This document shows, piece after piece, positions 1 through 4,348 of a stretch of DNA of 7,584 bases (position 1 is the first letter of the stretch; every line of letters starts with the position of its first letter). The stretch lies in the NCBI GenBank assembly GCA_025353985.1, contig JANXNT010001275.1:1-7584 (forward strand). The letters are read 5' to 3'. This DNA comes from Limnoglobus sp. (GTDB taxonomy: Bacteria > Planctomycetota > Planctomycetia > Gemmatales > Gemmataceae). Made by a program: the position numbers and the translations under genes. The notes beneath the pieces were generated by a model, which saw only the letters and a list, made by a program, of their open reading frames with translations, was not told the DNA's origin and did not search any database.

Positions 1-8
1 GGCAGGGG

Positions 9-78
9 GACGTTCGCATTATGCAAAGTGAAGTGATCTTCGCACAATGAAGATGCGATGATGAATTTGGCGAACGTC
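9..78. repeat. 9-bp inverted repeat upstream of the PRC-barrel gene
   Basis: The arms GACGTTCGC (9-17) and GCGAACGTC (70-78) are exact reverse complements separated by 52 bp, in the non-coding stretch before the PRC-barrel gene (start 158). They could be paired operator half-sites or the base of a leader structure. They could also be chance, since GC-rich 9-mers of this kind recur. No convincing -35/-10 pair was found in bases 1-157. Confidence 0.25.
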
Positions 79-157
79 AGCAAGCGGCTGTCAGCGTGAA
101 ATCGTTGCAGACCGACTTGGTTGTGTCCGTTCGGTAGAAATCTCAGGAGTATCGAAG

Positions 158-598
158 ATGATGAGAACTTTTTTGCGCACCGGCATGATTGCCGCCTGCC
201 TGTTTACGGCATCACTGGCTTCGGCGGCCGAACCGGTAGATGGGACGCATAGCCACTTCCGCGCTAAACAAGTGATGGGAACCAAGATCATGATCCAAGG
301 GGATACGGCGATCGGCACAGTCGATGACATCGTGTTCGACAACGCTGGCAACCTGGAATATCTGATCGTGGAGAACGAGGGCAAGCTGCTCACGGTTCCG
401 TTCGAGACCGCCAAGTTCAACGTCGAGAAAAAGACTGCCGTTCTGACGCTGTCGCCCGACCAATACAAGTTGATTCCGACGTACACCACGACGACGTACC
501 CCAGTTTCTACACGCCGACGTACCGAACCGAAGTGTATAAGTATTACGGTTTGACCCCACGTGAACTTCGCCGTCTCGGGCCGCCGATCCGCCGATAA
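158..598 (+). CDS. Secreted PRC-barrel domain protein
   Basis: Predicted exported protein of 146 residues with one PRC-barrel domain. Seen: an N-terminal signal peptide (charged MMRTFLRTG, hydrophobic core to about residue 20, likely cleavage after ASLASA near residue 23), then a PRC-barrel-like stretch at about residues 34-88 with the pattern RAKQVMGTKI, then IGTVDDIVFDNAGNLEYLIV, then LLTVPFETAKFN. The tail (about 107-146) is rich in Tyr, Thr and Pro and ends in a basic segment (PRELRRLGPPIRR). The start is ATG 158; AGGAG at 145-149 lies 8 nt upstream. A second in-frame ATG follows directly at 161. Known: PRC-barrels are small beta-barrels found in RimM, photosynthetic reaction centre H subunits and many stress or envelope proteins, usually as binding or scaffold modules. 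Inferred: a periplasmic or envelope structural or sensing role; the ligand is unknown. The gene stands alone and ends in a strong terminator. The family call is fairly secure, the function is not. Confidence 0.85.
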   Translation: MMRTFLRTGMIAACLFTASLASAAEPVDGTHSHFRAKQVMGTKIMIQGDTAIGTVDDIVFDNAGNLEYLIVENEGKLLTVPFETAKFNVEKKTAVLTLSPDQYKLIPTYTTTTYPSFYTPTYRTEVYKYYGLTPRELRRLGPPIRR

Positions 599-652
599 TC
601 GATCGCGGATTGCGCGTCAAGAAGTAAACTGATCGACACCAAGATGAACAGC

Positions 653-690
653 AGCCCCATTCCACTGTTAACAGTGGAATGGGGCTTTTT
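653..690 (+). terminator. Rho-independent terminator, perfect palindrome plus T-run
   Basis: The arms AGCCCCATTCCACTG (653-667) and CAGTGGAATGGGGCT (672-686) are perfectly complementary around a TTAA centre that is itself palindromic, and TTTTT runs over 686-690. It lies 54 bp after the PRC-barrel stop codon and is oriented to end that + strand transcript. Read on the - strand the hairpin has no following T-run, so it is a weaker candidate for ending the DUF1080 transcript, whose stop lies 18 bp away on the other side. This stretch between the two genes (599-707) holds nothing else I can see. Confidence 0.93.
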
Positions 691-707
691 CAATCGATGA
701 GAATCGC

Positions 708-1436
708 TTACTTCGCCTGGACCAGCCAGATGTTCCGGAACTGCACGGGGTGGCCGTGGTCTTGGAGCAAGATTGGGCCGGGCTTGCTCGGGTCGCCGCC
801 ACGGCCCGCACGCGTGTTGTCGACGGGCACTTTCACATTGTCGTGAACCTTCACGCCGTTGTGGGTGACGGTCATCCGTACCGGCTCGGTCTTCTTGCCA
901 TCGACGAATACCGGCGACGTGAACTCGATGTCGTAGCTCTGCCAAACCGTCGGGGCTTTGCAGACGTTCTTCGATGGGGCGACGACTTCGTAAATTGCGG
1001 CACAGTCGTTGTTTTTGCTTTCGATCCCGTAGCTATCGAGGATCTGCACCTCGTAACGGCCTTGCATGTACACGCCCGAGTTCCCGCGGCCTTGGCCTTG
1101 CTTTAAATCGGGTTCGTACGGGATGCGGAACTCGACGTGCAGCGTAAGCGAACCGGCGAAACTCTCCTTCGTGATAATGTCGCCGTGGCCTTTGAAGCCT
1201 TCCATCGCGCCGTCGTTCAATTTCCATTCGACCTTCGACTTGCCATCGGACTTCGTCCATTTATCGGCCGATTTGCCATCGAACAGCACGAGCGCACCTT
1301 CCGGGGCCGGCGTGCTTTTGAAATCGATGAGATCGTCGGGGCTTTTCACCGCGAACTTGTCATCGAGCTTCCATTGGGCCGTCGCCACATTCGCAAGCGC
1401 AACGACAGCAACCAGAGAGAGGACCGTTCGGAACAT
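708..1436 (-). CDS. Exported DUF1080 / 3-keto-disaccharide hydrolase-type protein
   Basis: Protein of 242 residues. Seen: signal peptide MFRTVLSLVAVVALANVATA (likely cleaved after residue 20), then one domain over about residues 46-240 with the usual landmarks of the family: LFDGKSADKW (51-60), GNSGVYMQGRYEVQILDSYG (118-137) and PILLQDHGHPVQFRNIWL (221-238). Cys145 and Cys159 could form a disulfide after export. Known: the domain (PF06439, DUF1080) is a concanavalin-like beta-sandwich; characterised members hydrolyse 3-keto-glycosides, and planctomycetes carry many copies. Inferred: periplasmic sugar or glycoside processing; the substrate cannot be read from sequence. The reading frame stays open upstream to 1688, but ATG 1436 is chosen because the signal peptide starts there and GGAG (1447-1450) sits 10 nt before it. 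The gene lies 59 bp downstream of the preceding - strand gene and may be the last gene of that transcript or have its own promoter. Confidence 0.92.
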   Translation of the reverse strand: MFRTVLSLVAVVALANVATAQWKLDDKFAVKSPDDLIDFKSTPAPEGALVLFDGKSADKWTKSDGKSKVEWKLNDGAMEGFKGHGDIITKESFAGSLTLHVEFRIPYEPDLKQGQGRGNSGVYMQGRYEVQILDSYGIESKNNDCAAIYEVVAPSKNVCKAPTVWQSYDIEFTSPVFVDGKKTEPVRMTVTHNGVKVHDNVKVPVDNTRAGRGGDPSKPGPILLQDHGHPVQFRNIWLVQAK

Positions 1437-1495
1437 AGGAAGTAATCTCCAGAGGGTGAGAAACGGTGGAAAACCCACGAAAGCTGTTGTACGAG
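1437..1495 (-). other. Short intergenic gap before the DUF1080 gene
   Basis: 59 bp between the stop of the 137-residue protein and the DUF1080 start. It contains the ribosome binding site CTGGAG (1447-1452) of the DUF1080 gene. I see no T-run terminator and no convincing promoter, so read-through from the upstream genes is possible. Confidence 0.5.
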
Positions 1496-1909
1496 TTAAG
1501 AAACGAGGCTCGCTTCCAGCACGGGAGCAAAGTACGGACCGCGAACGATGCTGCTCTCGGAATCGTGTAGTAATTTCGCGACATCGAGACCGCGCATCCA
1601 ATCGATGGCAAGTTGTGAAGCGAGACGGAAAGAATTCACCCACACTCCCAGATTTCGCTCTGGCCCGATGCCCAACCACAATTCCCACTGTAAGTTTTCG
1701 TCGGACTTGCTGATTCGACCGCGACTCGTCAAGTAGGCGATTTTGCCAGTATTCGACTCAAGGCCGAAGTCGTTTGGCAAGAAGCGGCAGGGTCGGTACG
1801 ACTCGCGGTATGCCGTCTCCATGAATTGGGCGACTTCGCGATCGAGTTTCGATTGTTTATCGAGATCGGGCATAGGAAAAGGCCAAAATTCCGCTGTAGC
1901 CGTGGTCAT
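1496..1909 (-). CDS. Uncharacterised 137-residue protein, coupled to upstream gene
   Basis: Family not recognised. The protein has no signal peptide and no membrane segment, so it is probably cytoplasmic. It is mixed in charge, with an acidic/basic N-terminal helix-like part (about 14-35, DLDKQSKLDREVAQFMETAY), a tryptophan-bearing central part (QWELWLGIGPE, about 74-84), and a likely helix at about 91-112 (NSFRLASQLAIDWMRGLDVAKL). The start ATG at 1909-1907 overlaps the TGA stop of the preceding gene as ATGA, and AAGG lies 8 nt before it, so translational coupling is likely. The 4-bp overlap and the co-direction are the main reasons for calling it real. The arrangement of two small soluble proteins could fit an immunity pair, an accessory pair or a small complex, but nothing in the sequence decides this. 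Confidence 0.7.
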   Translation of the reverse strand: MTTATAEFWPFPMPDLDKQSKLDREVAQFMETAYRESYRPCRFLPNDFGLESNTGKIAYLTSRGRISKSDENLQWELWLGIGPERNLGVWVNSFRLASQLAIDWMRGLDVAKLLHDSESSIVRGPYFAPVLEASLVS

Positions 1910-2346
1910 GATTTGTGCCTTGTAATTGTAATGATAAGGACACTCGATCTAGCATGTTTAGGCAACCAGGAGATTGTCCATTTCCCGCCGCAAATCGTTT
2001 GGAATTTCTTCTCGAGTCGCTTCGAGTCAAAAATACCTTGTTTGATCATATCGCCGACGAATAGTGTGTCTGGCATATACGATTCGGAGCCTGTTCCAAC
2101 GATCAAGTTTATCGACTTTCTGGTGTGCGATTCAATTTGTCCAACTTGAATCGCAATGTCCGAAAGCCGCTCTGTCCAAGTCCATTCTACCGTATCATCT
2201 GGATGCACGACGGCCTCACTCCACAATGCACCCGCCAATAGTTCTTGTCCGTTGATATCGAACGCTTGTGCCAGTCTCCACTCGAACACCGTTTTGTCAT
2301 TATCTCGATAGTAGTCGAATTCCAGTTCCGGGATTGGCTTGAACAT
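1906..2346 (-). CDS. Uncharacterised 146-residue protein, AT-richer than neighbours
   Basis: Family not recognised. Soluble protein starting MFKPIPELEFDYYRDNDKTV; no signal peptide or membrane helix. It is rich in aromatic residues and mixed charges (EWTWTERL at about 55-62) and looks like a mixed alpha/beta fold. It ends in a beta-like stretch and a basic tail (VLIITITRHKS). The start chosen is ATG 2346. A TTG-initiated extension to 2415 would overlap the preceding gene by 35 bp and lacks a ribosome site. The Shine-Dalgarno before 2346 is itself weak, so expression may depend on read-through from the gene 34 bp upstream. Its 3' end overlaps the next gene by 4 bp (ATGA). Hand counts over its rows at 1921-2100 give about 40-47% GC, against about 73% in a sampled glnE row. 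That fits recent acquisition or relaxed codon use. Confidence 0.68.
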   Translation of the reverse strand: MFKPIPELEFDYYRDNDKTVFEWRLAQAFDINGQELLAGALWSEAVVHPDDTVEWTWTERLSDIAIQVGQIESHTRKSINLIVGTGSESYMPDTLFVGDMIKQGIFDSKRLEKKFQTICGGKWTISWLPKHARSSVLIITITRHKS

Positions 2347-2380
2347 CTGCTTACCGAACTTTGTTACTATCCGAGAACGA

Positions 2381-2752
2381 TCACGCCACAATGACACGCC
2401 AACCCAGCATCTCAACAGCCTGTATCGCGGTCAAGTTGAAAATGCTGCGGCCGTCGGTGGTCCAGGTGCGGCGCTCGTGGCGGAACAGCGCGAGGATGGG
2501 GCGTGGGATTCGGGCGGCGGGGACGTCTTCCATATACGAGCCAGAGATTGGCTCGAACGAGACGATGAGCGGTAATAGTGCGTGAAGTTGGCCCCTTGTA
2601 TCGTGCGCGAATGTCGGCTCGCCGTTCGGTTCGACGCTTAGCCAACGTAGGCCACGTGGCTTCCCGGCGGCCGATGCGATCGCGAAAAATCGTTCGCGGC
2701 ATTCGTGCGAATGAAACGCCGGGCGGAACCAGTTGCGGAGCCAGTTTCTCAT
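2381..2752 (-). CDS. Conserved-type hypothetical protein, 123 residues
   Basis: Function unknown. Cytoplasmic-looking protein with a basic, Trp-rich N-terminus (MRNWLRNWFRPAF), then GKPRGLRWLSVEPNGEPTFA (30-49), VSFEPISGSYMEDVPAARI (64-82), a beta-like ILALFRHERRTWTTDGRSIF (86-105) and a short C-terminal helix. The combination RGLRW, SFE, MEDV and WTTDGR resembles a small hypothetical family I associate with planctomycetes, but this is from memory and no domain name is claimed. Its ATG (2752-2750) overlaps the TGA of the upstream membrane-protein gene as ATGA, with no clear Shine-Dalgarno, which points to reinitiation after the upstream stop. It therefore probably depends on, and may act with, the membrane protein. 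Confidence 0.75.
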   Translation of the reverse strand: MRNWLRNWFRPAFHSHECRERFFAIASAAGKPRGLRWLSVEPNGEPTFAHDTRGQLHALLPLIVSFEPISGSYMEDVPAARIPRPILALFRHERRTWTTDGRSIFNLTAIQAVEMLGWRVIVA

Positions 2753-4038
2753 CGGAAGTAACTGATGCCGGCATTTTGCAGAAGCGGTATGCCAACGCGA
2801 ATTTGTTCGTCGCGGTCGAGTTGACTGAGGTAGCGGTTGCGTCGGATGACTTCATTCGCAGGCAAACCGGTACGGACATCGGCTTCCATCGCGTCCATGT
2901 CTTCCGCGTAACTGCTTGCCCAGCCGTAGCCGAACTGCACGTTCTGTGGTAGCGACAACACCGCCACACTTACGAGAATCATCGGGCCGAACCGTGCCCA
3001 TTTGCCACCCGCTTGCAAGCAGACGATGTACGCGATGCCTAGCACCGGCACGGTGAGCAACGAGTAACGCGACCAGAGGCCCATCGTGTCTGAAGCAAAG
3101 CCCGAGCGCCCGATCCCAATCGCGATCGCTAGCCCCACTGCCCCCGCAAGCAGCATCAGTAACCCGAGTGAACGACTGCGAATCAGCAGGAACAGCGTAA
3201 CGGCCACGACACCGATGGCGTAACTGGCCGCGATTGGCCAATTCGACATCGCCGGCGTGCCGACCGACATTCCGAGTACTTGTGCGGCCACGACACCCGC
3301 ACGTTCGGGTTGCGACCAGTTCGGCGACGGATGAGCGGGGGGGCGGGCGTAACCCGATAAATAGAAGCCAATGTACGCTATCGCAATGGCCACGATGACG
3401 AGCAAACCCGATGCTCGTTCGCGATAGCCGAGGTACAACAACCACGCGCATACCGGCGGCACGAACGCCAACCCTGAACCGCCCGTTGTGGCCAACATAA
3501 GTAGCACCCCACCGGCAATGTATCCCGAACGCACGCGGTTTGCCTCGGTGGTTTTGGCGAGTATCGCGAGCAAGCCGAAAACGCCGCAAGCGGTGAGCGC
3601 GAAACAGATCTGATAGCCCATCACGAAGTTCTCGACGTGGCCCCAGTGCAACAGTGCAATCGGGAAGAACGCATCGGCGATGCTCGACTGCCCACGAATG
3701 CGACGGGCGAGGCGCAGGAAACCGAATGCCGTAACGGAGAGCAACAGCACTTGCAGCACCATCCCGGATCGGAAATCGTGCGTGAGCTGAAAAAGAATCC
3801 AGAAAATCAGTCGCGGCAACGGCAGGCGATGTTCGTTGTGCTGCACCCAGAGCCACGACAGTAACGGCGTGCGGTTCAGTAGCCCCGGTAGCGTTTCCCA
3901 CTCGTCAGCCCACGGGGCATTTCGCCCGAAGTGCAGCACGAAACCCAGCGCGGAAAGCGTCATCAACGCCCAAATGATGCCCACGAACCGCGTGGTCCAC
4001 CTTGTCGCGCTTGGCGGAGAAATATAGAAATAACTCAC
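2749..4038 (-). CDS. Polytopic membrane protein, GT-C glycosyltransferase-like
   Basis: 429-residue integral membrane protein with about 10-12 hydrophobic segments (roughly 18-36, 93-110, 122-140, 142-161, 172-188, 190-205, 211-228, 271-286, 290-309, 325-341, 350-364). The first loop carries ADEWE (44-48) and HNEHR (67-71), and late in the protein comes SRYSLL (323-328). The soluble C-terminal part (about 376-429) is charged and probably sits on one side of the membrane. Known: GT-C enzymes keep acidic catalytic or metal-binding residues in the first extracytoplasmic loop and use polyprenyl-phosphate sugars. Inferred: Asp45/Glu46 and the HNEHR cluster play that part, so it may transfer a sugar to lipid, protein or cell-surface glycan. 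It could instead be a non-catalytic membrane protein. The start is GTG 4038; the ribosome site is weak. A GTG at codon 19 preceded by AAGGTGG is an alternative start just before the first membrane helix. It heads the coupled - strand run. Confidence 0.82.
   Translation of the reverse strand: MSYFYISPPSATRWTTRFVGIIWALMTLSALGFVLHFGRNAPWADEWETLPGLLNRTPLLSWLWVQHNEHRLPLPRLIFWILFQLTHDFRSGMVLQVLLLSVTAFGFLRLARRIRGQSSIADAFFPIALLHWGHVENFVMGYQICFALTACGVFGLLAILAKTTEANRVRSGYIAGGVLLMLATTGGSGLAFVPPVCAWLLYLGYRERASGLLVIVAIAIAYIGFYLSGYARPPAHPSPNWSQPERAGVVAAQVLGMSVGTPAMSNWPIAASYAIGVVAVTLFLLIRSRSLGLLMLLAGAVGLAIAIGIGRSGFASDTMGLWSRYSLLTVPVLGIAYIVCLQAGGKWARFGPMILVSVAVLSLPQNVQFGYGWASSYAEDMDAMEADVRTGLPANEVIRRNRYLSQLDRDEQIRVGIPLLQNAGISYFR
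3337..3343 (-). repeat. Seven-base homopolymer inside the membrane-protein gene
   Basis: Seven G on the + strand are seven C in the coding strand, encoding Pro-Pro in the loop YARPPAHP (about residues 230-237). It is the longest G/C homopolymer I noticed. In surface-glycan genes such tracts can slip and switch expression on and off, but seven is short and the frame is intact here. Confidence 0.4.
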
Positions 4039-4073
4039 TCTAGAACCCCGAGAGTATCGTTGAAGGAGTGAGT
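4033..4073. promoter_or_regulatory. Short divergent intergenic region with 8-bp inverted repeat
   Basis: ACTCACTC (4033-4040) and GAGTGAGT (4066-4073) are exact reverse complements flanking 25 bp. One arm covers the GTG start of the - strand membrane-protein gene. The other overlaps the ribosome site GAAGGAG (4062-4068) of the + strand small gene, 7 nt before its ATG 4076. As only 37 bp separate the two starts, promoters for both genes must lie partly inside the opposing gene or overlap here. A regulator or RNA structure acting on both starts is possible; no -35/-10 pair is convincing. Confidence 0.3.
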
Positions 4074-4075
4074 AT

Positions 4076-4342
4076 ATGGTCGAGCGGCGAATCGAGTTGG
4101 ATCGGCGTTACATGCGCAAAGACAAAATGTTCAAGCTCAAGAAGAAGCTCGGCACCGCACTCGGCGCGGACCGCGAGAAGATCCTTTACAAGATCAAGCG
4201 CCTCAGCCCGTGGTGGACGGAAGACTGCCTGAAGCAAGCCGAAGCCGCGAAGGGCACCGCCCCCGTCGTCGCCGCGAAGCCGAAGGTCGAGAAGGAAAAG
4301 AAGCCGACCCGCGCACCGGCACCCCGCGCCAAAAAGGCGTAA
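4076..4342 (+). CDS. Small basic planctomycete-type protein (possibly DUF6800-like)
   Basis: 88-residue protein with no signal peptide or membrane segment. Seen: a very basic N-terminal helical region MVERRIELDRRYMRKDKMFK (1-20) continuing LKKKLGTALG, then REKILYKIKRLSPWWTEDCL (33-52), then a low-complexity Ala/Lys/Pro tail (about 55-88) ending in APRAKKA that resembles histone H1-like or ribosomal-protein tails. Known: several planctomycetes encode short proteins with an E-R/R-R-x-K...K-I...R-x-S-P pattern; DUF6800 is the family I would test first, from memory. Inferred: nucleic-acid or ribosome binding, based only on charge and tail. The start is secure: GAAGGAG lies 7 nt before ATG. The gene diverges from the membrane-protein gene and converges on glnE with a 4-bp gap. 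Confidence 0.82.
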   Translation: MVERRIELDRRYMRKDKMFKLKKKLGTALGADREKILYKIKRLSPWWTEDCLKQAEAAKGTAPVVAAKPKVEKEKKPTRAPAPRAKKA

Positions 4343-4348
4343 TCGCCT
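4331..4348 (-). terminator. Short hairpin with T-run at the end of glnE
   Basis: Read on the - strand: AGGCG, loop ATTA, CGCCT, then further T (five A at 4331-4335 on the + strand). The 5-bp stem begins inside the glnE stop codon and the T-run lies in the last codons of the opposing small gene. The stem is short and close to the stop, where a terminating ribosome could block folding, so efficiency is uncertain. It has no T-run in the + direction, so it would not serve the small gene. Confidence 0.4.

Noticed and set aside
105..140. Possible promoter TTGCAG (105-110) with TAGAAA (135-140)
   Set aside because: The 24-bp spacing is too long for a sigma-70 type promoter, and the -10 match is poor.
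544..945. 133-residue - strand frame across the terminator
   Set aside because: It reads through the palindromic terminator and overlaps both the PRC-barrel and DUF1080 genes in shadow frames.
1437..1688. 84-residue N-terminal extension of the DUF1080 protein
   Set aside because: The extension would place the clear signal peptide internally and overlap the upstream gene; ATG 1436 has its own GGAG.
1066..1713. 215-residue open frame on the + strand opposite the DUF1080 gene
   Set aside because: Antisense shadow of a well-identified gene; Ser/Arg-rich translation with no recognisable motif or ribosome site.
2347..2415. TTG-initiated extension of the 146-residue protein
   Set aside because: It overlaps the previous gene by 35 bp and lacks a ribosome site; ATG 2346 starts a more protein-like sequence.
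2852..3901. 349-residue open frame on the - strand inside the membrane-protein gene
   Set aside because: It is a +1/-1 frame shadow rich in Arg, His and Gly with no domain. The overlapping frame encodes a coherent multi-helix membrane protein with coupled stop and start.
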